Positions 35,604-47,883 of a stretch of DNA of 64,000 bases are shown here, in pieces. The DNA is from Pelobates cultripes (lineage: Eukaryota; Chordata; Amphibia; Anura; Pelobatidae). The translations under genes and the position numbers were made by a program. The stretch spans positions 360,904,406 through 360,968,405 of the forward strand of contig OW240912.1 in the NCBI GenBank assembly GCA_933207985.1, given 5' to 3'. The first letter of the stretch is position 1, and every line of letters begins with the position of its first letter. Below the pieces are notes generated by a model that was not told the origin of the DNA, searched no databases, and saw only the letters and a list, made by a program, of their open reading frames with translations.

Positions 35604-35841
35604 AGTAGAAGCTAGCCACGTCTCTACATATATTAGAGCAAAAGTGAAAGTATAGATTGTAGTGAAATCACTGGCACTATATATTATCAATCTGCTATAT
35701 TGATCTGTTTGGTATTCACTATGCATAGATCATTCTCATTTGCAAACTCAAAATATTTATATTCTCCATCTTCTCTTAGGATAGTCCTCACTCATATGTT
35801 GTAAATATAAGCTTTACTACCTATCTGTACTGTTTCTCTTC

Positions 35842-35847
35842 AATAAA
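35842..35847 (+). terminator. Polyadenylation signal of gene B
   Basis: AATAAA, 239 bases after the stop, in the same context as gene A. Confidence 0.8.
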
Positions 35848-36540
35848 ATGGTATTCATTCAACAATACTTGATAACATTGTGTTTATTGTAAATTTTTTA
35901 AGAATTAACACATTATGGCATTATGTATCATAGGAAGATTTATCTGAGGTGATAATTCTATACGATTAAATACTAGATTGTGGTGTTGCACACGTCATCA
36001 TGGCCATGATTTAATATTTTTAGATAAGCTTTTTAAAAGATTCAGTTTATTTTTTATAAACTTTTAAACTGATTTCATTTTTTTAAACATATTTAGATTT
36101 TGTTCCATACATTTAGCAACTTTGAATATATGATGTAATTTTAATTATTAAATATTTTTTTAAAAAGTTTACCAAAAAATATTAAATAATTTGTATAGCT
36201 TTTCTAAAATATTCAATCATTTGAACAGCTTATCTAAAAATATTAAATGAAGCACCATACTAGAGATTATCACATCATACATTACTGTTTTAATAAATAT
36301 GAACGGGCATTAGGGCGATATATTAATTGCCTAAGCCTCAAAACATAATGTTCATTCCTTGCACAGTATAAAAATACCCCTCTAGAATGCATGGCATGAT
36401 TAATGCTCCTAATACGTTCATCCTTCATCTCACACTTTCTGTTAGTGCCTGTTGTAGTGGATTCTAAACTAATTTGAGGATTTTCCATGTTATAAGATTT
36501 TGCAAGATATACACAAAATGTGTTACTGAAACAAAAATAA

Positions 36541-37262
36541 CATAGAAACATAGAATGTGACAGCAGATAAGAACCATTCGGCCCATCTAGTCTGCCCAAT
36601 TTTCCAAATACTTTCATTACTCCCTAGTCTTATCTTATAGTTAGGATAGCCTTATGCCTATCCCACGCATGCTTAAACTCCTTTACTGTGTTAACCTCTA
36701 CCACTTCAGCTGGAAGGCTATTCCATGCATCCACTACCCTCTCAGTAAAGTAATACTTCCTGATATTATTTTTAAACCTTTGTCCCTCTAATTTAAGACT
36801 ATGTCCTCTTGTTGTGGTAGTTTTTCTTCTTTTAAATATAGTCTCCTCCTTTACTGTGTTGATTCCCTTTATATATTTAAATGTTTCTATCATATCCCCC
36901 CTGTCTCGTCTTTCCTCCAAGCTATACATGTTAAGATCCTTTAACCTTTCCTGGTAAGTTTTATCCCGCAATCCATGAACCAGTTTAGTAGCCCTTCTCT
37001 GAACCCTCTCTAAGGTATCAATATCCTTCTGAAGATACGGTCTCCAGTATTGTGTACAATATTCCAAGTGAGGTCTCACCAGTGTTCTGTACAATGGCAT
37101 GAGCACTTCCCTCTATCCTTTAATATGGTTTCCATCACTTTCCCCACTACTGAAGTAAGGCTTACTGGCCTATAGTTGCCCGACTCCTCCCTATTACCTT
37201 TCTTGTAAATGGGCACAACATTCGCTAACTTCCAATCTTCTGGGACTACTCCCATTGAGTAA
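36541..37262 (-). pseudogene. CR1-type LINE fragment with internal deletion
   Basis: On the minus strand, 37,262-37,110 encodes an early reverse transcriptase block (PEDWKLANVVPIYKKGN, then NYRPVSLTS). It is followed directly by the C-terminal part (37,106-36,630: LVRPHLEYCTQYWRPYLQKD, VQRRATKLVHGLRDKTYQER, VVDAWNSLPAEVVE) and a 3' end of short repeats related to attctatgtttctatg at 36,541-36,557. The catalytic middle of the enzyme is missing. The 3' repeats and domain are typical of CR1-like LINEs. Confidence 0.8.
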
Positions 37263-37369
37263 GACTAATAAGTAAGACTTACTTATTGTTTTTATTGTAA
37301 AAGAGCTGGTTTCATAGTTCAACAAAAATAAAAATATAGATGTCTTTCAAAAAACATATTCACTAAGTC

Positions 37370-37825
37370 ACAATGGCCCTATCAAATGGGGTAAAACCAT
37401 CCGGCTGCCTATCCAGCAATATTAAATTTACTCCAAAATCCAGTGTGTAGTGAATAACCCATCAGTTCTCAGCATTGCTTGAAGTGACACAGTTGCTGAA
37501 GGATATACGCACAAATGGTAAGTTTTATTGTCTGTGTTACTTTACATAAAAAACAGATATAGAAACAGAGGTAGAGGTAGAAATGGTGTAATATTGTGAA
37601 TGTGACAATGACATTGGCAGCATGAATAATTACTCTTCTGTGAGACAATAAAGAAACCAATGTAGAACATGTGACTCTCATATGCTCCCTGCCAAAGCAC
37701 AGTTAGGAAAACCATTCCAGAACAAGTTTTTACTTTTTCCATTCTTCCATCTTCTATAAAGAAAAATAGCAGATAAAGTGATTTTCTGTTAGTTTAAAAA
37801 GAAGCCACTCAGAAAAAGATAACAG
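37370..37825 (+). repeat. Partial third copy of the unit 5' flank
   Basis: It starts like 19,810 and 22,430 (ggccctatcaaatggggta, ccggctgcctatccagcaat) and runs to about 37,825, where the match to the other copies stops. It follows directly after unit 2, as expected for a tandem array. Confidence 0.75.
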
Positions 37826-38630
37826 AAAAAGTGGTGAGGAGAGTCAGCGCTAACGGATTCTAAGTGGAAAAGGCAGCAATCCCAAACAAGGACTCCCTCA
37901 CGTGTCCTTGAAAATAATTGGAGAGATAGCAAAAAACAAAAGGATGGGGCTGCGCCACAGTACAAAAGTAAATAAATATAAGTCCTAGCTTGGATAAATT
38001 CCTGTATGTACAGAGTCTAGAAGATAGGAACTGTGATCTTTTGCTGGTCTCTGGGGCTGTGGGGTTCCACTTCTTTTAATGGTCAGGTATATAGGAGAGG
38101 GTGATAAGAGATGAGAGGAGATAATGTTGCAGTTCATTCCAACCGAAAATGGTAGAATTCCCACTCACATCCAATAGGGCTTAATCCAGCTCTGGTGTAT
38201 ATGGCTTGCAGCGATATAATCCCTGCTTATGGGATATGCAGTGAGTGTCCTCTTGGTGCAGTACCGTAGATCCAGGGGGGAGATGATAAGAATGGAGACA
38301 ATAATGGTGCAGGATGTTCCACAGTAGATAAAAGATAATAAAATATAGTAATAACACTCACATTTGATAGAACTTAAACTAGCTCTAGTGTGGTAGGCAT
38401 ACAGCGATACAATCCCCGCCTCTGGGATATGGTGAGTGTTCTTTAAAGATGGTGGTATCAGGAGCCCAAAATGAAGATAAAAACAGCAGTAGTGCTCTCA
38501 ATGAAATATTACTGGTATATAAAACATAATAAAATATACTCACAATATATAGAGCAGGCTGACACAGCATAGGTGGTGTGATCCCCACCTAGGATTCTTT
38601 GGAGTAATGAAGAAAATTAAAATGCCAGGT
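37826..38630. repeat. Diverged tandem repeats, no gene
   Basis: A phrase of the type cactcacat..aatagg..ttaa.ccagctct.gtgt....gcagcgatacaatcccc recurs about every 180-200 bases (near 38,160, 38,360 and 38,540). No coding sequence; the family is not identified. Confidence 0.55.
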
Positions 38631-38639
38631 TGTAGTAAA

Positions 38640-38850
38640 AATTAAAAATGTGAATAAAAGATGATGGTACAAAAAGTAAAAGGACCAAAATCAGTTTATT
38701 AACAATTTAAAAAGCAGTATACAATTTACTGTGTATTAACAATTTAAAAAGCAGTATACAATATTGTATACTGCTTTTTAAATTGTTAATAAACAGATTT
38801 TGGTCCTTTTACTTTTCTGTATCATCATCTTTTATTCGCATTTTTAATTT
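38640..38850. repeat. Palindromic junction
   Basis: The segment from gaataaaagatgatgg (38,652) through the repeated acaatttaaaaagcagtata is inverted at about 38,764-38,845 (tatactgctttttaaattgt ... catcatcttttattc). One arm carries a short direct duplication of the inner part (38,699-38,720 and 38,739-38,760). Confidence 0.75.
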
Positions 38851-38852
38851 TT

Positions 38853-39379
38853 AAAAATATTTTGTGTTTCTTCCATTTGCGAATAATCGCTCCAACTGTT
38901 GCCACTTTCTGACAAAGCTGCCTGGCGATGGTCTTGTAACCCATTCCAGCGTTGTGTAGGTCTACAATCTTGTCCCTGACATCCTTGTACAGCTCTGTGG
39001 TCTTGGCCATGGTGAAGAGTTTGGAATCTGATTTGGTTGCTTCTGCTGGACAGGTGTCTTTTATACAGGTAACAAGCTGTGATTAGGAGCACTCCCTTTA
39101 AGAGAGTGCTCCTAATATCAGCTCGTTACCTGTATAAAAATCACCTGGGAGCCAGAAATCTTGCTGATTGATAGGGGATCAAATACCTATTTCACTTATT
39201 GACATGCATCAATTCATAACTTTTATGACATGCATTTTTCTGGATTTTTGTTGTTGTTCTGTTTCTCACTGTTAAAATACACCTACCGTACCTTAAAAAT
39301 TATAGACTGATCATTTCTTTGTCAGTTATCAAACGTTCAAAACCAGCAGGGGATCAAGTACTTTTTTCCCTCACTGTGG
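38853..39379 (-). pseudogene. Tc1-type transposon 5' fragment
   Basis: On the minus strand the left part encodes the N-terminus of a Tc1 transposase ([20 protein letters not shown], then a helix-turn-helix block ending [12 protein letters not shown]). It is preceded by a typical Tc1 leader (tataaaagacacctgtccag) and terminal sequence with ccctcactg near 39,370. After about 50 codons the frame runs into the palindromic junction, so catalytic residues are absent. Confidence 0.85.
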
Positions 39380-41270
39380 TTAAAATTAAAGATTTTTTGT
39401 TGCAACTCTTCAAATATTTAAACTTAAAGATCATAGATTGTTAACCCCCGGAAACATTTCTGTTTCATATCGGCCTTATATACTTAGGTCAGAAATCTAT
39501 TTGGCAATCCATATTTTGATGGCAACGAAGGTCTGTATCTCCAGGCATTGGAGCAATGAGGAAATCCCTAGTATATCTGAAATCATATATCAAATCAACC
39601 ATCAAGGGTTAATGGAAAAAGCTATATATGTCAATGGTAGGAGATAACAACAATAGAAATGAAAGGCTGTGTCAACAGAAAGCCCTATCAGTTGTTTTTA
39701 TATTCCCTTTTCCCTGAGAGTTGGACACCATTCTCCTCCGGAGGACAAGCATCCATATATCCCATAAGCGGGGATTGTTCCACTGTATGCCTGTTACACC
39801 TGAGCTGGCTATAGCTCATTTGAATGTGAGTGTAATATTTATACTTCTTATTCACAAATATTAACTTTTTACACTCTGCACGATTGGTCTTCTCTTCTTG
39901 TGTCTTCTATATCATGAGACGAACAGGATTACTATAAACAGAGAAGAGACCCTACCATCTAAAGTATTGCCAAAGACATTTTCCACTACTGTTCAACCAC
40001 CAATATATATTGGGACTATTTTATAACTCTTAAGTATTTTACAACTCTTAAGTACTCAACTGTATTTATATACACTTTTTATTATTTGTCTTTTAGTACT
40101 TATTTATTCCTTTTGGCACAGCCTTTCATTTCTATTGTTGTTATCTCCTACCATGGAGGGTTAGAGGGTTACCCTCTGTCAGGCCGCTGCCTATCCATCT
40201 TGTTATTATTAGCACTAACCTACTTCTGTATTTTATATCTCAATGGTAGCATTACGAAATGCAATACAATTTGGTCTCATTGGTTTGAATATTATAGCAC
40301 TAGATGTCATTCCTAAGTAGACTTTTTAGGCATGGATTTAATTCTAAAGCTTTTTTTTTTCCACTTTTAAAAATATATGATTTTTATACCATCGACTCGA
40401 TTCGGTCTGGCCCTACTTCTCAAATGTAACTTCACCTGATAGAACAGCGATAAAGGAACTGTCATAGTGCTCCATCCCTTGCCCCTCAGAAGCATTCCCA
40501 GCTTTGGTCTTATTATTTTTGTACTCTTTATTATTAGTTTTTTCGAGCTAGCTTTGTCTAAATATATCTCAGTCACGGATCTCATTAGACAGCAGAGGTA
40601 ACAATTTTAAACAAATGTCAAATTAAGCACTGCACGAAATCTATATATGTTTATAATAGTTTTTATTTTTTGGTTTGATGTGACCTAGCGAGTCTTTTTA
40701 ATGTCTGTGTAGTAGGCTCTTATTTATTAATGGTAACTTTTTTCATATGATAATATACAGCTGCTGATGTTTGGTATTTAGCTGTATAACGCGACAAGTA
40801 TTATCTTTCCATGTTACTTGAAATTCTTTATTTTTTTTGTTTCTGTGATTTATGGTGTTTACGTGCTATCAAGTATAAAATAAAAAAAGATAAAAAATAA
40901 AAAATATGTATTGTTATGTTCCTTAAAGGACAAATGTCACCAAACGATTCTGTATTATAATAATCCTTTCACCAAGATTTTTGCTGAAACATTTTTGTGT
41001 GATCACACCTTCTTCCCTTATGCCATGGACTTTAGTTTCTGCCCAGCCAAAGTTCTCTGCCCAAGGCCTTGAAGTACCCTATGAAGCAGACACTAAACAA
41101 GATGAAAGTTCATAGTGTACCAAAGTTTATTATAGGAAACACATCTTCTATACACTGGGGGAGTACTAGGTGTAAGCTGTAGTTGCCAATGGAAAGCAAA
41201 GACATTTATTACAAAGGAAGTTTTCTTTAACTGAAGGAATGTGTTCAATGTGGCTCAAACTCAGGGCTCA
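39380..41270. other. Unclassified intergenic DNA with inverted repeats
   Basis: No gene is supported. A 40-bp inverted pair is visible: 39,634-39,675 (ggtaggagataacaacaata ...) and 40,117-40,157 (... tattgttgttatctcctacc), which suggests a non-autonomous element. TTAAAGGACAAATGTCACC near 40,930 looks like one end of a T2-like MITE, but I could not find its partner. Confidence 0.5.
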
Positions 41271-41649
41271 AGTTATGCAGAAACGCGTGGGAACGGCGTT
41301 CCTATACTTTTTCCACAGCAGGAATGCCGCTCCCGTTAGTAGTCCTGCAGGCAGGGCCGGCGCGTCGATAAGCAGCCCAAGCAGCCGCTTTTAGGTGCAC
41401 CGGCCCGGGGGGTGCTAGATTGGAGTGACCAGCAGGAACTAGGTGCACAGCGCTCCCTCCTACCAGTCACTCTATGTAGCATGGCTGAGTGGAGCTGTGC
41501 GCACCACGGTCCACGCTACAGGAACTTCTATTTACTGTATCCGGCTGGACTGAAAGCTGGGCCACGCTACAAAGAGAGGTATGAGACACACCAGGGACCA
41601 AGGGGGGAGGGGAGAGAGAGAGGGGCACTAAGAGATAGGGGCTGGGGGT
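41271..41649. other. GC-richer unclassified segment
   Basis: Markedly more GC-rich than the neighbourhood (gcagggccggcgcgtcgata, caccggcccgggg). Short open frames are not supported as genes. Possibly a repeat that I do not recognise. Confidence 0.4.
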
Positions 41650-42366
41650 GGTAAGGAAGAACACTATGGGAGGGGGCGGGGAAGAAGAACACTATGGGAT
41701 GGGGGGAAGAACAATATGGAACAGGGGATGGTAGAAGAATACTATGGGACGGGGAGGAGGGAAGAAGATTATGTGACAGGTGAGGGGGAAGAACTTTATT
41801 GGACAGGGGAGAGGGGAAGAACATTATGGGACAGGGGAGGGGGGAAGAACATTTATAGGACAGGAAGTGGAGAGGGAAAGGAACATTGCTAGGGACAGAG
41901 AAAGAGGCATTTATGGGGCAGGGGAGGGTAAGAACACTATAGGACGAGGAGGGTTAAAAGACAGTATGGGACCTGGGAGGTGTGAGGTAAGGAAAAACAC
42001 TATGGGGGGCTAGGGAGGGTAGAAAGTAGGAAAGAAACACTATATAGGGGCAGGGGAGAACACACTATCACGACAGAGGGTAAGGGAAGAGAACACTATG
42101 GGACAAGGGAAGGGGGGTGGTAAGGAAGAACACTATGGGAAAGGGGGAGGAGAACACTATGGGACAGGGGAAGGGGGGAGAACACTATGGGACAAGGGAA
42201 GGGTGGTGGTAAGTAACATTATAGGCCAGGGGAAGGGGGTGGTAAGTAACACTATGGGCCATGGGAGGGGGGTGGTGATAAGGAACACTATGGGATGGGG
42301 GTGGAAAAACACTATGGAACAGGGGAGGGAAGTAAAGAACACTATGGAGGAGGAGGGGAAAGAACA
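41650..42366 (+). repeat. Purine-rich minisatellite
   Basis: Imperfect tandem copies of a roughly 25-40-base unit of the type gaagaacactatgggacagg followed by a G-rich run. The plus strand is almost free of pyrimidines except in actat. Open frames through it are products of the repeat. Confidence 0.9.
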
Positions 42367-43301
42367 CTATATATACATATATATATATATACATATATAG
42401 TGTATAATTTTTTTGATTTTTGGGGGTGAGTTCCCACACTTATTCCCCCAGGACTTGACCCCTGCTCAAACTAGTTACAAGAAATGTCCTTGAAGGAAGA
42501 GACAGCAGAGATGGATTTTTAACTCTTAATTTTCTTTTAAAGGAAACACTGTATTTTTCAGAGTATAGGATGCAATTTTTAGCCCAAATTTTTATTTAAA
42601 CTGACCCTTTATTACTCCCCCAAAGAGCACCCCCACACAACGAATCCCTTACACACATTTACAGCATCCAACATATGTCCACACTGTATCCACTGTGCAC
42701 ACACTGCATCCCTTACACATACTGCATTCATTAATGACACACTGCATTCACTATACACACACTTCCTCCAACACTTACACTTGCACAGTGCATCCCCCAG
42801 ATGAGAAAAAATTGCATCCGTACCTTTAGTGTATGAAACAAATCTTTCAGCCATACGCATGCACCTTGAGTTGGACAGGATTTGAAAACCAACAACTAGT
42901 CTCTATGGTCTTCACTGCTTCATTTTCTGCAAATAAACAGGTAAAACTATAGAGAATAACTGTCGGGTTTAAAACAGTCTTCAAAATAATAACATGGCTG
43001 AAGGATCCTGTCATATACTAAAGCTAGCAATGACATGTTTAATTTTTCTTTACATATACTTCATTTAAAAAAATCTATTTTCTTTTAAAAACTTGATGAA
43101 AGGATCATTATCACTTTAAGGACACTGCTTCAGGGTACTTCAGGGGTTAACTTTTAAAATGTTTTGAGGTTACAGTTGTTTATTCAGGGGTTAAATGAGC
43201 AAATATGGCAGATTGCAGGTTCTATCTGAGTAACTAGATGTCTTGCATTGCATTTCTTATCAGACCGCAGCTCACATTGTAAACGTTCATTAAAACATTT
43301 A
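42367..43301. other. (TA)n and unclassified DNA
   Basis: A TA-rich tract at about 42,367-42,405, then sequence without a recognisable gene. cactgtatttttcagagtat near 42,547 resembles the start of a widespread vertebrate DNA-transposon-derived repeat, but I cannot assign it. Confidence 0.4.
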
Positions 43302-43489
43302 CCCCTTAAAGACTAAGCTTCAGAAGCTTGTCTTACACTTATTGACACAAGCAATTTTTGCATTTTCTTGCTGTATGAGTTCAACTGCAATTTGCATCTC
43401 TCTCGTTTATTGCACCGGCACATATTATATAGTTTTTTAAAGGGGCAGAAAGGGCTTTAATTTGATGTAACATATATATATATATATAT

Positions 43490-43650
43490 ATACAATACAC
43501 AAGATCCAGCGCACTCACCTATCCACTAAACAGCAACTTCAATGTTGAAAGATTTTATTTGTTTTTTTTAAAACACCTAATCTAGGCAAAAATAATGGGG
43601 GTTTAGTTACATAATATGATCATACATTGCATAAGCCTGCCACAACGTCA
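43490..43650 (+). mobile_element. Copy of the inverted-end element of 28,945-29,460
   Basis: agatccagcgcactcacctat, then aggcaaaaat.atgggggtttagttaca and catacattgcataagcctgcca, in the same order as at 29,030-29,172. It lies directly after a (TA)n tract (43,471-43,491) and is truncated. Confidence 0.65.
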
Positions 43651-44777
43651 TATATATAAATGCTTATTTATTATAAAAAAAATACAGAAAAATGCAAAAC
43701 AAAAGAAACAAATTGTGTTTTTTTGTGCAATTTTTGCAATAATAATGTGTGCCTAATTAGTGCAGGTTAAAGAAAGTAATTAAAAATAAATTAATTTAGT
43801 TGTTCTGATTTACAGAATATATAATGTGTCTGGGATTTTAAGTTTCTTTTGGTAGTTACAGGTCACAAAGCACAAGGAGTAAAATAAACTTTTAATGTGG
43901 AGCGATTTTTAGAATTTGGTATGTTTGTATTGTAAGCTTAATAGCCATAAAAGAAAACAAAATTGCCACACAAAAGTATATATTTATATAAAGTAGACAT
44001 CACAAGCTATTGTCCTAAGGTTGTTTTGACACTTTCTACATATCCATTTCACCGCCAATCTCTGCTAAATATTGAAGTAAAATTTAGTTTTTTGGGGTTT
44101 TTGACACACAAACTTATAACAAAGAACTTCTCATGTGTATTTTGTAAAGTTGGTGTGTGCTATTCCTGTACAAAGTTTTATTTTGTGTTCAGTTACTTCT
44201 GCTGAGTACAACAATACCCCGATTGTATGTCTTTGGCACTATTTCGTGAAGCTACAGTGCCATATAGGAGACCTGTCCGTTTCAACATTTACAGTAGAAT
44301 TTTGAGAGGCGGATTCAATGGGCCTATGCTTCAATTTGGGGTATTATAGCAGTTTGACTGTTCAAAAAAAACCCACAAAGGCCTACCATTTGTAAAAGTA
44401 GACACTCCAGGGTATTTCATATGGTGCATATTGTGCCTTAACATGCCCCCATTTTTTCACCAATTTATGCCAAAGTACGTGGTAAAAAATAATTTTGCTG
44501 GGCATTTTGTACATTTCATATGTGCCACTAAGTTCAAACCCCCCAAATTATGCTCAGCTAAGTCTTCTGAGTAAACCAATATGCCCAATGTATGACCTAG
44601 ACACTATTTTGTGAAGTTACACTGCTGTAAAAGAGACGTGACAAGTTAAGGATTTTAAGTGTGAATTTTCATGGAGGGTTTTGATGCGTCCGTGTCCCAC
44701 TTTGGAGCACTTGAGTAGGCTACATATTACAACTACACCATAAAGGCATACAATTTCTTAAAGAACACATCCCAGGG

Positions 44778-45773
44778 TGTGACGGAACGCTGGCACTCCG
44801 ACTGAGTACCTCCGCCAATCGATGCTCCTAGTGCTCGCTGAGGACTCCAAGCACTCCAACAGACACCATCAGCACTGCAGACCCCACTTCCAGCGATGCA
44901 ACTGCGCCGGGGTCTCTGCTGTTTCCACCCACCCTGGACCCAAGGCCAGGATCCAGCTTCCAGTGGGTGAACCTCTCTTACCCCAGAGAGCAGGAACAGG
45001 AACAAATCAAGCTATTGCAAGAGATTCCTCTGGGGAGTAAGTGATTATAGCAATCCCCAGAGTGTAGGTATCCCTTCCCCCAAACATGAGCCAAGGCTTA
45101 ATGCTGGAACAAGACTAATTTACTGGCACACAGAACTCACAATTTATGCAACACAAAACTCCTCCTCTGGGCCAGGCTAGATAATTGAGTTTCTACAATA
45201 CACAAAGCTCAATTATCTGCTGGCCAGAAATAATACAGTTTCATAAAACACACAGGGACCCCAAAACATGCAATAACCCCATAAAAAGTAAAAATATCCT
45301 TGGAACCGGGGGATCTGGTTGAACCACATATCCAAAATTCACCCAGATCCGTTCAGTACTTTGGAAAATACAGTTTAATGCAGATTCTGCAGAACATATA
45401 CAGGCTAAATGAAAAACAATCACTTTATAATGTGTCCCCTGCTGTATAGTCCAAAACCACTGCACGATGTCTCTGTGCACCAAATACTGGCAAGATGGCA
45501 CCGTGTTGAAAAGTCCAAACAGTGTCTGTGAGTTAAAATGGCCGCCATCCATTGTTCTCACCATGTGCTTCTGATACAGGAAATGGTGGCCACCCAGTAA
45601 CTCCACAGTATGTCCCCAAATGGTTCTTAAAGGGCCAGCAGCAGCACAACACAAATCCATTATGCCCAAATCATGTCTTTAAAGGGCAATACATCCCAGG
45701 GGCCATAGTCACAGGGCAAGAGGCGGGCAAGCAGTCCTCTCCAGGCACAAGTGGCGAAGGGCACTTCGTCACA
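44778..45773 (+). mobile_element. Solo-LTR-like insertion with 5-bp target duplication
   Basis: 996 bases starting TGTGACGG and ending CGTCACA, flanked by CAGGG on both sides (44,773-44,777 and 45,774-45,778). The duplicated segment at about 60,178-60,182 has one CAGGG and no insert. TG...CA ends, 5-bp duplication and lack of coding sequence fit a solo LTR. A diverged relative is at 21,371. Open frames inside are not supported as genes. Confidence 0.7.
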
Positions 45774-45849
45774 CAGGGTATTTAAAAAGGCATATTTTGA
45801 ACATTAGCGTGGGATAATTTTTCCGCTAGCTTGTACCAATTGTAGTGGT

Positions 45850-46622
45850 AATAAGCGTTTTTTTGCCTTTTTGACACACAAAGTGAGTTTGCACAGTATA
45901 TTTTGCAAATTGTATGTGTGCTACGACTGTATAATACTTCATATGTTGCTCAGCTATCTGAGTACAGCAATACCCCCGTATGTACCTTTGCCTGCTATAT
46001 GTGGACGTCGGAGGGGCACATTTGGGACACAGCCATTCCAGTTTTTTTCAAACTTTGAATTTTTACGCTGTGTCCATGTCCCATTTTAGAGTAATTTACA
46101 AGGCTATATAATCCAATTAACCCTTAAAGGCATACCATTTATTAAAGAAGACATCCCAAGGGAATTCAAAAGGCCTATTTTGAACCTTACCGTGGGATTA
46201 TTTTTCCACTAGCTTGTACCAAGTGTAGTGGTAATAAGTATTTTTTCTGCCTTTTTGACACACAAAGTGAGTTTGTACAGTATATTTTGCAAACCTTATG
46301 TGTGCTACGACTGTATAATACTTCATATGTTGCTCAGCTATGTCGGCTGAGTACAGCAATACCCCGTTTGTACCTTTGCCAGGTATATGTGGACATAGAA
46401 GGGGCACATTTGAGACACAGCCATTCCAGTTTTTTCAAAGTTTTAATTTTTACGCTGTGTCCATGTCCCATTTTAGAGTATTTTACAAGGCTATATAATC
46501 CAATTACACCATAAATGCATACCATTTCTTAAAAAAGACATCCCAGGGTAATTCAAAAGGCATATTTTGAACCTTAGCGTGGGATAATTTTTTCACTAGC
46601 TTGTACCAAGTGTAGTGGTAAT
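45850..46622 (+). repeat. Two tandem copies of a ~387-bp unit
   Basis: The unit (tgacacacaaagtgagtttg ... ctagcttgtaccaagtgtag) occurs at about 45,850-46,236 and again at 46,237-46,622. The duplicated segment at 60,260-60,645 has one copy. Confidence 0.8.
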
Positions 46623-47354
46623 GAGCATATTTTAATGTATTTTTTTACTTTGTAAAACTTATTTTACTTTTTAAAACCCGTTTTTAAACTTTTTTTACTT
46701 TGTAAAACCCGTTTCTAAACTTTTTGTTTTACTTATTAAATGTTTTACACTTTCTTAACTTTTTTACACTTTTAAATTTTTTTCTAAACTTTTCTTTTAT
46801 CGTTAACCCCTAACTAGCAGTAAGCAGCACTAACAGTAAATCCCCCCCTTTGCCATAACTCCCACCCACTCCAGCTAGCACAATATATATAATTATAAAA
46901 TATTTAAATTAATTAAATAAATTGAACCCCTGAGGGTTAAAAAATAAATAAAAGTTAATCTTCAGGGGTCAAAAGAAATTAGACAACAGTATAATACTGT
47001 GATCTGTATTTTGATCACTGTAGGCAGTGATCAACTGGCAGGGAAGGGGTTAATTTTTATATAGACTGGGTAAAGGGTGTGGTATTTTTTTTTTTTACTT
47101 AAATGTTACTAAAACATTTTTTAAAACTTTTATTTACCTTTTTAAAGCTTATTTTAAAACTTTTTTAACGTTAACCCCTAGTTAGCCAAACACCAAATTC
47201 CCCAATTCCCCACTAACTTCCACCCATCCCAGCTAGCTAAATATATAATTTTTTAATATTTAAATTAATTAATAAAATAAATTTAACCCCTCAGGGTTAA
47301 AAAAAATATTAACCCTCAGGGGTTAAAAAAAAATCAGATGACATTAAAATGTAT

Positions 47355-47397
47355 ACCCTGCCAATTGATCACTGTAAGTGATCAATTGGCAGGGAAG
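47355..47397. repeat. Perfect hairpin in the repeat element
   Basis: cctgccaattgatcact is followed by its complement agtgatcaattggcagg; the same hairpin is at about 61,359-61,401. A second inverted pair built on acggaaattttccgtc lies at 47,576-47,634. Confidence 0.8.
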
Positions 47398-47699
47398 GGG
47401 TTAATTTTATTAAAGCAGGGCAAGGGGGGGGTGGGATTTAACTTTATTTATTTTTTTTTACACAGGGAGAAGATCAGCAGCACTTCACACAGAACCCGAA
47501 AGTGCAGGGAGGCGGAAGGTGAGTATATGTGCTCGCTCTGACATCACGGCAATCTGGGGTTGACTTTAGTAAATGACGGAAATTTTCCATCAACGGTCCT
47601 TAACTGAAGGACAAGGTTGACGGAAAATTTCCGTCTGCGGTCGGGAAGGGGTTAAGGAAAATAATAAAAACATTAATAAGATTGTTCAAAGTGTAAAGT

Positions 47700-47705
47700 T
47701 TTATT
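47700..47705 (-). terminator. Probable polyadenylation signal of gene C
   Basis: AATAAA on the minus strand, about 610 bases after the stop codon, conserved at the same place in unit D (61,754-61,759). A nearer AATAAA at 48,282-48,287 is only 30 bases from the stop and less likely. Confidence 0.5.
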
Positions 47706-47883
47706 GCATGGACACATTACAGATAAGAAACAAGTGATTATTGTATTTAAACGATATAAAGACAATTAAACAGAAAGGAAGTTGCATAATATGTTTGAAC
47801 TGCAAGAAAATTAAGCAATAAATGCACCTTAAAATCAAAATTAGTGCTTTCACTAAAATCTATGCTTTTATTTTAGCATTTTA

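Larger units (their letters stand above)
43302..47651 (+). mobile_element. Long AT-rich repeat element with CCCCTT ends
   Basis: It begins CCCCTTAAAGAC at 43,302 and ends gggaagggg at 47,651, followed by TTAA. Most of it (from about 44,105) is repeated at 59,481-61,708. It contains further insertions (43,490-43,650 and 44,778-45,773) and internal tandem repeats. No coding capacity. A relation to the CCCCTTAAGGAC element upstream of the keratin genes is suggested by the ends only. Confidence 0.5.

Noticed and set aside
41780..42013. Gly/Arg-rich open frames in the minisatellite
   Set aside because: Composition and periodicity come from the tandem repeat; no start context or homologue is apparent.
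41650..42366. CRISPR array
   Set aside because: Units are imperfect, purine-rich and without unique spacers, and the DNA is eukaryotic.
45241..45669. 142-codon frame on the minus strand
   Set aside because: It lies within the solo-LTR-like insertion, is absent from the duplicated segment, and has no recognisable domain.
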